Positions 12,241-24,244 are shown, counted from the stretch's first letter. The stretch is 64,000 nucleotides of DNA from Reticulitermes lucifugus (GCA_026260175.1 JAKCWW010000888.1:1-64000), one strand, 5' to 3'. The notes: generated from the sequence alone by a model not told the origin. A program made the numbers and translations.

Positions 12241-14945
12241 AAAACTATCAGTATTTAGTATTAATTACAACATGTTAGGCTGGCTTGGCCACCTTTAGGT
12301 AATACAAAAAATGTGCAAAATACTTGGGAGGAATTGCAGTGCGTCAATATTTCTAATTATAATAATATCAAGAAAATTAATATTATTGTTCTGTTCATGT
12401 TCTAAGGAGAATAACAACGTTTGACTAATGTTGAGATCTTGCAAAATATTGTTTATATCAGAGATATTTTTTTCGTAGTTGACGAAAACATCATCTAAGT
12501 ATAATAATAAATAAACTAGAACTTGGTGCTTATTAGAATGTGTATAACCTTATTTTCATGGTGTTTTAAGTATATTTCTGAAAAGAATGCAGAAGAAGGC
12601 AAACCCATAGCTAAGCCTTCATTCTGTAAGTATAATTTACTATCACATATAAAATAATTTAACAATATTTAACATAGGTTTATAAATTATTTTATTTTTG
12701 TTTCGTCAAATGTTTTTCGAGTTATGTTTAAAAAATATGGATTAATTCTATCGTAGGAATGTTTGTGTACATATTTGTTATACCACATGATGCTAGTCTG
12801 GCGTCTAGCTTAAATGGAATGGTTTTTAAATCTTGAATAAATTATACTATATTTTTAACATTGAAGGCGTTGGGGCTGTACGTGCTGTGAGAGTAGAGTA
12901 CAGGCTAGTTTGTATCCTGGGACGTTTTCCCAATTTACTACTAGTCTGATGGCAGAATTGGGTTTGTGTGTTTTGATGAGACATCTTAAAGTTGGGGAGA
13001 GAGGATGGATTCATATTTATAAATTTCCATTTATGTTCTCTACTTATAACGGGTGTGTTACTATTAAGAATATTTATGATACATTTTTTGGAATGAGGTG
13101 GTAGGATTTATGTTTAAAATATAAAATTCATTGGGTTTTAAGAAGTAAATATTTTTTTCGTGATAATTTTGTTTTTTTAATCTAGCAATGGGGTTACCTT
13201 TAGTTTTAGTTGTGAATGATGGTTTGTTTTAATATATTTTATATATTATCACAGCGGGATACCGAGAATAAACATTAAAATTCACAAAATATTTAGGTGT
13301 TCTCTGCTCGGCCCTCGGTAGAAAACAGGAGACTGATAGAATATTGCGTTTTTAGATATAGAGTGCCCACAATGTCCCCAATAAGTTAGCTACTGTACAA
13401 ATCAAGAATTTATTTGCCGAAACATCCAGGTCTCGGAGTTTTATTTCAAACTCTTCTCTGACTTCTCCCTTGCATTCTAATTGATACTGTTGTCAGCTTT
13501 ACTGTACATTCATTGAAAACAAAAATAATGTAAATATTATTTTTGTAAATCAAATCGGGATTTTACGGACACAATTTAAACTTTGATGAATGAAAAGCTG
13601 TAATGCCGATCAGAAGATGACAGTTACTTACGATTTGGGGAAAATGTGGAAGGTTGCTGTTATAACAGAATTTTAAGGTACTATTTTGTAATTTATATTA
13701 CAGAGTTAAGGAAACATTTATATTTATCTGTGTTAGAAAATCGATTACTTTCCGGGATTAAAGTCCGAAACCTATGCAAGAAGACACACGCGCAATTCTG
13801 TTACTAATAGAATCTCCGACAAATATCTGTCCTGAAATTAATTTGTTCAAGATGTTTCCTGCAGAACTTCGGTGATTAGATACGTGAACAACTTCATTAC
13901 ATAGTCAAATAATTAGTTATTTATCACATTAAATCAAGTTGTAATTTATATGATGCAAACTCTCTTAGATTTATATTCATGATATTAACAGACGATAACG
14001 ATTTCTGGGACACCCAGTTTGTACGAGCATTTGTGTTGTGTTTATACCCAACAGTTCATTCGGTGAGGTTCAGAAGACCATTATTCCGTAGTGTTATGAA
14101 CACCGCCTTGTAACGGTTTGACTGTGCCCTTCGAAACACTGACCACAATGCAGCAAGTACATTTGGTCCGACAAGAGTGGGCAATGTTTGGACCGATCGA
14201 TATCTGGAAGCCCCACTAAGCGTAATCCGCCTCCCCTCAGGAGGTCTTAGCGTCACAAACCAACACGTTCATCGACATTGCAGCTACCATACTTTATCCA
14301 CTGGCCAGAATGTCAACTGTGTGTACAAAACTAGTATTTTTACAACAAAGTTTACGCGTTACGTATATCTGGTGTACAACTCTTGTAATGAAATCATATC
14401 AATATGGTCAAAAAAGCGAAATGAGAGTAATAGTGAACATGGAAGTTCGTAATTATTTGGTCCAAAGACACTGATGGTGAAGAGAAAGTTGCACATCCCG
14501 TTGGGCGGAACTCTTTGCCTTACCCATTAACTAAAAGTGACTTTTTCCATGTTTCCATCAATGGTGTTTATGGGGCTGAAGCTTAAATTGTTCGCTTTAG
14601 GCCCTAAAGGTAACAATTTAAACTTCCATCCTACAGTATTCATATAGTTTAGGGAGACAGCAAAGGGCTTTTATGACTCACAGACGTATATAGCCACGAT
14701 GACGCTCTGATGCTATAAATCCACGGCCACACGTTACAGGTGTAGTGGTGTTCCACATAGCGCATTGTTTACAGTTAGCCACGAAGTGGACGGAGTAAGA
14801 AGTAAAGAAGAAGTAGCCGATAACAAAGTAGGGGAAAATTGTAAAAAGCGGAGTTGAAGTAAAACAACAAAAAATGAATAAAACTGTCGCGCAGAGTAGA
14901 CAGACTTAAGTGAAAGAAAGCAGAATAAGAATAGAAGAATGAAAT
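12241..14945. other. No recognisable gene
   Basis: Long A+T-rich stretch. Frames of 64-91 codons at 12,910-13,104, 14,056-14,256 and 14,177-14,452 show no recognisable domain. Around 14,100-14,250 the sequence becomes G+C-richer without a match I can name. Confidence 0.5.
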
Positions 14946-14949
14946 TTCC

Positions 14950-15122
14950 TGTCTTTGGGAATGTGACGTCGTGTAGTCTAGCAGTGCCCAGACGATTCAG
15001 AGGATCCTGATGCTTCCATCAACAGGTCACCCTACGAAACAGACGAAGAAGGCAGCACATTCCAGAAAACAGCTTGCTTAATTACCTCCGCCGTGAAAAC
15101 CGCAAATCTCACACCGATAATG
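14950..15122. repeat. Dispersed repeat P2 in inverted pair
   Basis: The left part reads GGGAATGTGACGTCGTGTAG and CAGACGATTCAGAGGATCCT, the reverse complement of P2. The right part reads ACATTCCAGAAAACAG and GTGAAAACCGCAAATCTCAC, the forward outer end plus a downstream phrase seen at several other copies. The two halves face each other, so the locus is an inverted pair of partial copies. Confidence 0.6.
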
Positions 15123-15508
15123 AAATTAATGAAAAGAGAGCAAAAGCAGAAAAGGGAAATAAAGTAGTTAAAGAAGATTTTGGAAAAGATTGTGATAAAA
15201 GTGGGGTTGAAATGGAAGAAGAAGAGGCGTAAACAAATATAAAATGCATGTATAACGTAAAAATCAAGATACTTTAGTTTCTCTGCATCTTGAAAACTTC
15301 TCAGTTAATTATAACTATTAATCCACCGGGGTTACACTTTTTGTTGTTGTCCGCAACTATGCACGTATTATAGAATGTTATTAGCACTATTAGAGTGCTT
15401 TATTATATTTTTCAAAACCTGCTACTTATATGCTTACGTTTATTTTATTAACTTTATCATTCGTACACAACCCAAAATTTTATATCAGTCTCACCGTGCA
15501 TTTTTACA

Positions 15509-15705
15509 ATTCACTGTTTAAAACACCAACGAAATGCACTTCACTTTCGCTTTTATTATTTATTAATTATCCCCTACTTATGTTTCGGTCTTATATGAAC
15601 CCTCTAAAGATGGCCTTATATAAGACCGAAACATAAGTAGGAGATAATTAATAAATAATAAAAGTGAAAGTGAAGTGCATTTCGTTGGTGTTTTAAACAG
15701 TGAAT
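15509..15705. repeat. Near-perfect 88-bp inverted repeat
   Basis: Arms 15,509-15,596 and 15,618-15,705 are reverse complements with two mismatches in 88 bp, around a 21-base spacer. Each arm ends toward the centre in ATAAGACCGAAACATAAGTA, the GAAAC block of the hammerhead-like motif. The spacer holds CTAAAGATGGCC, close to CTGAAGATGGCC. This is an inverted pair of one short element. Transcribed from either strand it would fold into a long hairpin. No clear target-site duplication is visible. Confidence 0.85.
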
Positions 15706-16024
15706 AATCCAAAATATTCACCTCGACGTAATATGTTATAATCGCTGAAATAAAAAAAAATATTTTTTACACAATTTGTCGATGTATACATAATCTGACT
15801 ACATAAAGTTGCATGTTCCCAGATATAATTAATATATTAAATATTAAGGTAGAACTTTTTTATTTTCCTTTATTAATTATCATATGAATCGCATGAAGAA
15901 GTAAGACATATTTTTATCGATTAGTGTTACTACCGTTACTACCTATGGCAACCTCGGTAACACTAGTAACCAGAATAGTCACACATTTAGTATTTACTCA
16001 CGTAACAACGCGCCTACTACCTTC

Positions 16025-16172
16025 GTCCAACCTTAACCAAACTTGAATTTTCTCGACCTCCAACATACCTTCCAGCGGGAGCCGACCTCCTTCATGTGAA
16101 AAGGTGGATAGACATGACGAAGCTAATACTCGTTTTTCGCAACTTCTCAAACGCGCCTAAATTTGAGAAATT
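16025..16172 (+). repeat. Dispersed repeat F, copy 1
   Basis: Shares TTGAATTTTCTCGAC, GACGAAGCTAATACTCG, TTTTTCGCAACTTCTC and GCGCCTAAAT in the same order with 39,345-39,545. Function and class are unknown. Confidence 0.55.
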
Positions 16173-16214
16173 CAAAGACGGAGAGATAAATGAGAAGTAT
16201 AGCTTATATTAGAA

Positions 16215-16310
16215 TTTTGTTGGATAAAAGGCTCTGTAGTTTGGTACATGCTACAAACATTTCGGAGATACCTATTGCCTCTGTCTTTATAATAACCCGC
16301 AAGGGAAGAA
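16215..16310 (-). repeat. Dispersed repeat P2, copy
   Basis: CTGTAGTTTGGTACATGCTA, ACATTTCGGAGATACCTATT and GCCTCTGTC follow the reverse complement of P2 (hammerhead-like core plus the CCAGACTACA flank). The outer CATCCCAG end is missing. Confidence 0.55.
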
Positions 16311-16429
16311 TTGATGCATATGTATAAAGGAAAGAGAAAACACAAACTAAGTCTGTAAGAAAAGCACTAGGTAAAAAGTCCTTAAAATGGCTGTTTTGTA
16401 AGATAAGATCCAAGGGAGAAAATTTTTAA

Positions 16430-16620
16430 AAGTAGGAGTGAAGAAGGTGCGTAGAAGACAAAAAGCGGAAGGGATACAAATTAGGAAAATTAAAGGCAAA
16501 CAAATTTAGAATGACAAGATGAAGGGTGAAAGAAGATGAAGTTAATAAATGAAAGAAAAATGATGAGATGGAAGAGAGATAAGGAGCAGACGACACTGTC
16601 TAACAGTGGAGAAACTTGAA
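16430..16620 (+). other. Purine-rich tract
   Basis: Plus-strand A and G predominate, with GAAAGAAGATGAAG and GATGGAAGAGAGATAAGGAG. There is no clean repeat unit and no coding signal. Confidence 0.45.
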
Positions 16621-16754
16621 GGTGTAGTTGTCCCTGCGCCTAATTAAGCATCTTGCCATAATGGGAGTGTGAAATTGTATCTCTATGCATTACTAATTTC
16701 GGCAGCATATGTAGGTGATTGGTCAGTCCACTTCCTGGTTATTCCACTTCACTC

Positions 16755-16890
16755 CCGGTGAAATACTCCCCAGTAGCCATTAGGTAGGATGTTGGGTGGG
16801 CTGGATGTTCTGAAGAAGAGAAAGATACTTATTTACCCATGATAGGAATCGAACCTCGATTCCTTGATCGTCCAACGGCAGTGAGGGAAG
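16755..16890 (-). mobile_element. SINE S3-like fragment
   Basis: On the plus strand, CACTTCACTCCCGGTGAAAT, GGTTGGGTGGG-type words and GGAATCGAACCTCGATTCC occur in the order of an S3 copy read in reverse. GGAATCGAACC is the reverse complement of a B-box (GGTTCGATTCC). Strongly diverged. Confidence 0.5.
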
Positions 16891-17374
16891 AGAGGGCTGA
16901 ATCTGTAGAGAAAGGAACTGCAAAAGCCAGATGTGGTTTGACCCGATTCAGTCAGTGTGATAGCTACGAACGAACTGCAACCACGTAATTTGCTGCCATT
17001 CTAATTAATTCGAACAAGACTTCTTTAAGGGGAGCGGGGCAACTGGTCGGATTACAGATGTTCGAAGGGGTCAGCTGTAATTACAAAGTACAGACTTACC
17101 GAACAGGGCTCCATTTTATCAAAGAAGGACACCAAACAGGATTGCTTGTCTGTTTATAAATGAACTTAGGCTCAGTGACACGCATCAGCTCAGACACAAA
17201 TGTACGAAACGTTAATAGGAAACTCTACTTCCATTATGTGGATCCTTGGAAGGCATTAACGTAGACTAAGGGTATTTTGGAATTGGGTGTTGGAAATATT
17301 CGGACCTTCGTGAGAAGTTAGAGGAGGGTCGAGAAAGTTGCATAATAAAGAGCTTCCTGGGCTGTTTGACCCAG

Positions 17375-17470
17375 GAGATGGAGGGATTACACTCCTCTGA
17401 AACCTCCGCAATTATTTGCCAGACGACAAAGAGTAATATCCCAGAATACTTTAATCTTCAGGAGGTCCAT
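17375..17470 (+). repeat. Dispersed repeat P2, copy
   Basis: GGAGATGGAGGGATTACACT, CCTCTGAAACCTCCGCAATT, ATTTGCCAGACGACAAAGAG and TAATATCCCAGAATAC follow the forward P2 order: GATGGAGG stem, CCTC, GAAAC, CTGCCAGACTACA, then CATCCCAGAAGAC. A recognisable but diverged copy. Confidence 0.65.
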
Positions 17471-17544
17471 AATTTGTCAAGCGTTAAATGATTGCTACTA
17501 CAGCCCATTGCGATGTTACTTTCTTAAATTCTTTAAATTTCGGC

Positions 17545-17720
17545 ATTACATGCAGGTGAGCGGTTAGTGTCACCACCGGTCGCTTTATCCCCAAGAAATA
17601 TTCTAACCTATGATATGTGTTGGGAGACATTTTGACCCCAGGGCCGATTTTCAGGCTATGGAGAAGAAAACCCTCGTCAGGAATCCAAGTTCTATTAGGC
17701 TATTTAGTTCCAGTCTAAAC
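17545..17720 (-). mobile_element. SINE S3 fragment
   Basis: CAGGTGAGCGGTTAGTGTCA, CCGGTCGCTTTATCCCCAAG and GACCCCAGGGCCG follow the reverse complement of the S3/S4 body. The head is too degraded to name. Confidence 0.5.
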
Positions 17721-18054
17721 CCGTCATTAATGTACTGAGATATTTAGCTGCTTCATAATTTTCACTTTTCATAAAATATTATTAATATGATCAAAACTAG
17801 GTGAATGAAATGTTGTGGTAAGTAGCACGCATCTTGGAGATGAAAAATCTGAATTAAATAAGACCACCAGATATAGTTAGGTTTAGCCTGTACGGGATGA
17901 CAATATTAACTCGGAAGTTGCGGAAAACGTTATATCCCACCTACTCAATACTGCGCCTTCTTTACTCTTCTGTTATAAATTTGTTTATCTTCCACAACAG
18001 CCAACTGCTTTATAAATAATACTGATCTAAATTTTTAATATCTTTGTGCGTGGG

Positions 18055-18305
18055 TTATTTAAATATGCAGTCAGTATCGTCAAATGATAGTGTGGCTTTG
18101 ACTAATGATAGAGTGTGAATGTCGATTCCGAAAGGATTAAAAATAATCGGTGGTGCTGTAATCAAGATACTGGAGGGATTGAAGAAAACCGCGAAACCCT
18201 CAGCCAGTGTAACCGGTATCCCTGACGACATTCGAACCAAGCATCTCCCGAATTAAAGTCTAGAGCGTTATCGCTATACTAGCCTGCTAGATAGGCGGCC
18301 CCTTT
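18055..18305 (-). mobile_element. SINE family S5, head and body
   Basis: On the minus strand a tRNA-like head reads GGCTAGTATAGCGATAACGC, then TTGGTTCGAATGTCGTCAGG with a B-box-like GGTTCGAAT. A body with ACTGGCTGAGGGTTTCGCGG and TTTTC follows. The reverse complement of the body phrase (GAAAACCGCGAAACCCTCAG) is related to GAGAAAAACCACGAAAAGTC at 46,855 and the similar phrase at 53,040. A 61-codon frame here is a by-product. Confidence 0.55.
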
Positions 18306-18639
18306 AACCCTGCCTGTAAATTCAGTCCCCTAGTTCAAACTTTTCAGCAAAAAGAGACACTTAAGCATTATTCCGAGCGATAAAGCCAACCATCAACTCT
18401 AGTGGAAGGGGAATCCCCATTTTGAATTATGTCAGTGTTATTCTGGCAGTGTTGGGCAAATCACTGATTATTTATGGTCGCGGGAAAGCCATCACCGAAT
18501 TTCAGGCACATCATAGGGTACCTCAGAAATGCGGAATGCTCAGGCACGACTTCGCAACCTGTTTCTAACCTCCACACTTCTACTACAAGACTTATGGAAG
18601 ACAACTATTTATTTACATCACATTTATTCATTTGTAACA

Positions 18640-18893
18640 GCTGGGCCACCAAAGTCGGTGTAATGTCTAGGCCACGAGCTGTACGATCAATAAATCGGGG
18701 TTCGATTCCAGGCACAGGAAAGAGATATTTCATTTACCCACAGCGTCAAGACTGGCCCTGTGTCACATCCAGTGTCTTATTCAATGGGTTATTTGGCAAA
18801 CTGTAAAACGCCTGGGGTGTGAAGCTGACCAGTCCTCTCCATTTAGTGCTTTACCCTTCCGTATGTCTTCATAGCACGGTGCTTAATTAAGCA
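18640..18893 (+). mobile_element. SINE family S3, copy in plus orientation
   Basis: The tRNA-like head ends in a good B-box, GGGGTTCGATTCC. The 3' part has GCCTGGGGTGTGAAGCTGAC, CAGTCCTCTCCATTTAGTGC and a tail CGTATGTCTTCATAG with TGCTTAATTAAGC. The copy at 35,265 shares this 3' order and tail. Confidence 0.65.
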
Positions 18894-20535
18894 AGAGGGA
18901 ACGTTATATATTTATTTATTTGTATTTTATACAGTTCCTTAAATGCAGTCCACTGGACAATGTTGTCGACTATAATATATTTACTGACTATATATATATA
19001 TATATATATATTACAGCCTCGAATCATCTGATAGAATATGGAAGGAGAAGGGCGAAGTCTATTTTAAGGCACTATGTCCTTATATTTGCCTGTAGGGACC
19101 GCGCTAAACCACAAGACAGGATATTCAAAACAGGTACCTCGCAAATATAAGTAGGAAGCGTTACAGGATGAGCCAGTTTGCTCGGCCGGAGCCAACATTG
19201 TCCGGATTATAAATTTCATATCGATTCTCAAGGAATTAAAAAACGTTATTTCAGCTGCAGAAATTTTTGAACTTTCAAACTAAGCGGCAGTCATTTGTTC
19301 ATCTGTTATAAAAAAAGTACAGTTATGAGAGTAAAGATATGAGCTATTTCTAGCATTACCATAACATAGACGGCTACATGCACAAACAAATAAAAAGGAA
19401 GAAATGCAGCGAGAGAATAAAAAGCAGAGAAAGAAAAAGTTAGTAGAAAATACGTGTATATGTACTAAGCATAAGAGAAAAAAAATTGCAAGAAATTTAT
19501 GTGCTCTTAGGTATCTGTCCTAATTAGCTTAAGCAGACGAAAAATGATATTCAAGATACAAAATGTTATCTAAAGCCTTTATGGACGGACGGACAGACAG
19601 ACACGGACATCATACCACGCCTTCGATCTTGGTGTGTTAAGGCAAAACTAATTTTGTTTTAAAAATATTGTCACAAACAGTTGTGGGGTAATGAACTTCG
19701 GAGAACTCTGTCACTCCTCAACACTTCTTTATTGATGTGTTCAAATAACATAAAAAACTCAGTGCATCCTGTTTGCAGTATAACAGACTGTACGTACTGG
19801 AAGGTGCACGTGAGATATGAAGGCAATTTACAGCAGCAATAAAAATATGTCGCGCCTGTCAACAGAATCTGAACGGATGAATATTGAAACAGCTAAATCT
19901 TCCGCTTGGCAATTCAGCGCAACAGCAACACAAAAATAAATATCGCGATTAGCGAATCAGACTCTTTCGGGTTCTACAGCAGTGTTTTATAGACCATCGC
20001 TAAGCAAGTGTTCCTATTTCTTATAAGCTTTGAGTTTGGACCATTAAATACTTCAAGTTACTATTTATACTGGGAAGTATAAAGTTCATTAAATCAACAT
20101 ACAACATCTCAATTCCTATCTCACAGAGAACACAATGCGTGTCCGTTATAAAGACCCAACTCTAAATGCTGATCAGAGAAAAAAATCATTCCTTATTGTG
20201 ACAATAATACGTAACACATAAATAAACCACATGAGGAGAATGCAGAGAAAGTTAATGTTAAAGAAAGTGGTAGTGCACCAATGTGATTTAAAGGCTGACG
20301 AGTAGGGTCTTCTGGGATATGACACCGTGTGCTTAAGCTACGGCCCGAAAGAAAGACACACAACGCATGCGCTAACCACTCTATGCCCCTGCTCATCTGA
20401 TGGTACACTGGTTATTAGCCCGAACATCGTTCTCCTCGTTCGTATACTTGAAAAGAAGGAAGGTGTGTTTATTTTCTGTGTAGAACCATTTAAAATGGGC
20501 GATGAAATCGCTTCGGGTTGAATTAAGATACTGGA
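18894..20535. other. Mostly anonymous sequence
   Basis: Holds the (TA)n run, a purine-rich patch (19,385-19,490) and a short GGACGGACGGACAGACAGAC phrase near 19,587. GTCTTCTGGGATATGACACC at 20,307-20,326 is probably an isolated outer end of repeat P2. No gene is seen. Confidence 0.5.
18989..19011 (+). repeat. (TA)n microsatellite
   Basis: About eleven uninterrupted TA units. Confidence 0.9.
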
Positions 20536-20539
20536 TTAA

Positions 20540-21065
20540 AGGTCGTTCATCAAAATTTAAATTTAACGTAGTCGTACGCCGAAAGAATTTATTGAACTGT
20601 TGCGGGAAGTGTGTGCCGACTCAACATTAAATCGCAGCAAAATTTCACGTTGTTCCCCAAGGTTTCGTCAAGGTCAGCACAGTGTTGAAGACAAGAACCG
20701 CGGGCATTACTGCCACGATTTTGGAGGAATACAGGTGTACTGTATGGCTGGGGACTATTATGTAAACTTTCTGCGCCAGAAATTACGTCCGAAAATTCGT
20801 CAGAACTGACCGCAGTTGTTACACCATGACAATGCACAAACATGAACACTTTTCACCGATTACAAGTGGGAAGCACTGCCTCATCTGGATTATAGTCCCG
20901 ATATGAGTCCTCCTAATTTCGATCTCTTCGCAAAGCCGAAAGAACCGCCGCGTGGCCAAAGATTTCAGTTTTTAGAAACACTGAACGCAGCCGTGAACTG
21001 ACGTATCCGACAGCTGAATTCCAAGTGGGCAATAAAATGATACAAAGAGTTACAAACTAATATGA
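20540..21065 (+). mobile_element. mariner transposase remnant, internally deleted
   Basis: Frames on the plus strand give FIELLREVCADSTLNRSKIS and FRQGQHSVEDKNRG, matching the N-terminal helix-turn-helix region of a mariner transposase. YYVNFLRQKLRPKIRQN, LLHHDNAQT, YKWEALPHLDYSPDMSPPNF and DLFAKPKEPPRGQRFQF then match the C-terminal catalytic part. HDNA and YSPDMSPPNFDLF are the usual landmarks around the second and third catalytic aspartates. About 175 codons survive against roughly 345 in the family. The central part, including the first catalytic aspartate, is missing after SVEDKNRG, and stops and frame changes break the rest. It is dead. Its inverted terminal repeats were not found. Confidence 0.88.
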
Positions 21066-21218
21066 TGTCACGTCAATAAAACCTGAGACATTTCATAACA
21101 TGCCGATATAAATGATAAGGAGCTGAAAGAAACTAGGATAACCATATATTCAATTTATTATACCAACCATATGCACATTATTAATTACATATGAATATTA
21201 AAGACGTAGCACCGACAT

Positions 21219-21245
21219 GTTTCAGTACAAGTGTACCATCTTCGG
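21219..21245 (-). repeat. Hammerhead-core-like motif
   Basis: On the minus strand: CCGAAGATGGTACACTTGTA then CTGAAACATGTCGG. The GGTACA-type stem pairs with TGTACT. The first block is CCGAAGA instead of CTGAAGA, so the core is imperfect. Confidence 0.4.
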
Positions 21246-21249
21246 GGAG

Positions 21250-21990
21250 CACAATATGCCAAGTTTAAAACCAACTGCCAGTGATAAGCTATCGCTATCT
21301 GATTCAAGATTCGAGCTCGGGACCTTAGGAATATGAAGTAAAAATTTGTTCAGAATAATATTGAGTGTAGGTCTGGGAATAATTCCTTATCATTAGGAAT
21401 TCTAAAGATAATAACATGATTAAGCCGTGGATTGTGTTTCCAGGCGTGCAGAACATCTGTCTGTTTAAAGAATTATCCTTCTGTAATAAGTACCAATTTA
21501 ACTGCCATAAGTTATTTCAGAAATACATTAATATTCAATTACTGCAGTAAATGACGGTTTATTAAGTCATAATATGCACTGCAATTCCTAAACATTGTCT
21601 CTTTATTATTTGATTTAAAGTGACCACTTCAAACACAAAAGACGTTCGTGACTCACGACAGGTGTGCAGGAATTAGCTATGTGTCATTAAATTCTCCTCT
21701 ATGGGCCCAAGATTTGTTGGTAATTTCGATGATAATTTGTTTAATACAGCAAAGTAGATTACTTAACTACATGTAACACATGTGTTTGAATTCGTTTTCG
21801 TGGTACAGAATGTGCCTACAGCAGAGGTTACTTAACTTATTAAATAACAGTGGTTACTACTTGTATCGCCGACTTTGGTATTAAAACTTTCCACTTTTCC
21901 ACACAGAATACATCTGCGTTCCTTATGACTCTCACAATAAACAGTGATTATTTTCCTAAACGACTTTGACCGGTCTTTGGAGTGGAAAAG
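21250..21990. other. No recognisable feature
   Basis: A+T-rich sequence with no long open frame and no repeat matched within the window. Confidence 0.55.
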
Positions 21991-21994
21991 CAAA

Positions 21995-22202
21995 GCAATC
22001 CCATTACAGGCCTGGACAGGCCCTTAGGGTTCCAGGAGGTTGAGGCTCNNNNNNNNNNNNNNNNNNNNNNNNNNNNNNNNNNNNNNNNNNNNNNNNNNNN
22101 NNNNNNNNNNNNNNNNNNNNNNNNNNNNNNNNNGCGACCGAAACGATTATGTCAATGAAAAATTCCAGTGACACCAACGGGAATCGAACCCGCGACGTTC
22201 TA
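21995..22202 (-). mobile_element. SINE family S4 copy interrupted by an assembly gap
   Basis: The left part, GGCCTGGACAGGCCCTTAGG and TTCCAGGAGGTTGAGG, matches the 3' tail of the S4 copy at 61,705 (GGCCTTGACAGGCCCTTAGG). The right part, ACGGGAATCGAACCCGCGAC, is the reverse complement of a B-box region. The 85 unknown bases lie where the body should be. Confidence 0.65.
22049..22133. other. Assembly gap (85 N)
   Basis: Unknown bases. A single further N is at 22,731 in a C run. Confidence 0.99.
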
Positions 22203-22203
22203 T

Positions 22204-22226
22204 ACAGTACAGTACAGTACAGTACA
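22204..22226 (+). repeat. (ACAGT)n microsatellite
   Basis: Four units of ACAGT plus a partial one, adjoining the SINE head. Confidence 0.85.
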
Positions 22227-22229
22227 TAT

Positions 22230-23020
22230 ATACAGTATAATTTATATAAATTTCAATGTTGAGAATTCGATAAAGCTCTTCCGTGATTCTCCTCCATTAT
22301 CAGACAAATGCTTAGTTGATCCCCAAATTTCACGCTCTATTGAATGCTCCTCTCTCAGCCAATTTTGCCTCAAATACAATAACTGTTTTACTTAACTCCT
22401 CTAAATGAGTGTATTTCCCACCACATTACTTTCTTAACGTCCAGAAACAATATTTTCTGTCACCTTTTCTGTAATAAACCTAGTGTTCTTCAGTACTTTC
22501 CGCTACTTCTTTTTTCTGCCTGTCACGAAATTCGCTGAATTTCAGGAACCAGACTGGCACCGTTATGCAAGTTATCAATGAACGGTTGACAATTGGTCAG
22601 TTAATTTCCTGTTACAAAATATGAAGACACATTACCATACGCAAACACTCCAATGTGAACCAGATATATACAGCCCAAATTTTTACACTACATTTCTTCC
22701 AAATCATCCCACCTACAGAAACACCCCCCCNCCCAATCGTATGCTTCTTTAGTCTTGAAAGTAAAAAAATTACCCAGCCGTACATCATTTAACATCTCAA
22801 AGTAGGAACTTGGAACGAACCTCCAACGACTTACAAAGCTGACGAACATGCTGTGACAAATTGTAGCAACGAAAGAGATTGGTATTGGTATAGGATATTG
22901 TAACAGTGTGGTGAATTTTCTCCACGCATTAATTTTTTATTTTGACCATAACAATTTTACAAGTTTCAACGCATTTTATAGATTTTTATCTATTCCTCAT
23001 TATGTTTTGATAAATAAGAA
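22230..23020. other. No recognisable gene
   Basis: A+T-rich. A run of C at about 22,722-22,734 contains the single N. Nothing else is recognised. Confidence 0.5.
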
Positions 23021-23028
23021 TTGTGAAC

Positions 23029-23054
23029 CTGAAGATAATCTAAACGGTCGAAAC
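23029..23054 (+). repeat. Hammerhead-core-like motif
   Basis: CTGAAGA, then TAATCTAAACGGTC, then GAAAC. Both invariant blocks are intact, but the intervening stem is poor. Downstream AGTAATAAATTAACG resembles other copies. Confidence 0.45.
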
Positions 23055-23243
23055 AGGTTGTTCAGTAATAAATTAACGTAGTTGTGTTTGGACGGATTTT
23101 ATCTTGATTCTGTAAAAATTTTTGTAAGAGTATGTCCTGGGTTTCAGGGCCGAAGCGACTTCTTTGAGACCTAAATCGAGGCTAGTGTATTCAGGCAGCA
23201 GGGTAAAAAGTTGCCTTCCGCACCCAAGTACCTGGAGTGTTAC

Positions 23244-23262
23244 AGAGAGAGAGAGAGAGAGA
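23244..23262 (+). repeat. (AG)n microsatellite
   Basis: Uninterrupted AG dinucleotides, just over nine units. Confidence 0.9.
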
Positions 23263-23269
23263 AATATGT

Positions 23270-24240
23270 ATTTGTGGTTAATCCAATGATATTCACGAAA
23301 GATTCCACAAATTTTACGTTGTTTAGACTGGAAGAAGCAGAGCTAATAAGAGCGGTAGTAGAGGGGAAAGTTTCCAGAAGCTTCGGCAAACAACGAAATT
23401 ATTTTTGAGAGGGAAAAGACAAGTTACTTGGTCTTTGTTTTGTGTCAGAGGTAGATGTTTCGCGACACCTGCTGCGACAGAGGATATTCAGAGATTTTTC
23501 GAAGGTTCTTCCCAACAATAGTCATCCTGCGTAGTTCAGTGTTAATAACGGCGTGTGATGTTTTAGGAGACGTATTTATCGTGAGTGTGACAAACCACAG
23601 AAGTACACACATAGGTTCACACTTATACTCGTATACGCATACATGTATCACTGTTTCAAACATCCATAATGTGAAGTACTTACGTGACAGTACAACGATT
23701 GACATTTATGTAAGCTGAAACCTAAATGCGCAAGACCTACCACTGTAATGGAAATAAATTAGTGATGCTGTTCCCGATATATATATATGTGTGTATGTGT
23801 GCGCGTGCGAACTCTTAGCGTGGCTTTAATTTCTCCGAGGTTATACGGCCCGAATATTGCATGAAAAAGCAGGATTCATAATATACTAGCTCAAATGATA
23901 CAATAAAGTTTAACGAAGCCAGATAGTAGTAAAGAATTGGTGAGATGACGGTTACACTATTTTCATAGGCCTCACGCTTGCTACATGACCAACCCATGTC
24001 ATGCTCCTTGAATTGTTACCCTCATGTAGTGAACAAAATACATTATGATGCCTCTCACTGCGTAGTTTCCTTCATCCATACACTCTTCAACACGTAGAAA
24101 CAGAAGGCATTTTCGCTACGTTCTTTACGAAGGGAGACAATATTCCACACACGAAAAACGGGTACTTAAAAAGGTAAAGGTTACCCTATAGCATGCCAAG
24201 ATGACACAAAGGGGGATCAGAAGTATAGCTCTACTGTTTC
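23270..24240. other. No recognisable gene
   Basis: Frames of 86-87 codons overlap on opposite strands at 23,445-23,718 without a recognisable domain. (TA)n/(TG)n runs lie at 23,778-23,803. Confidence 0.5.
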
Positions 24241-24244
24241 TTTA

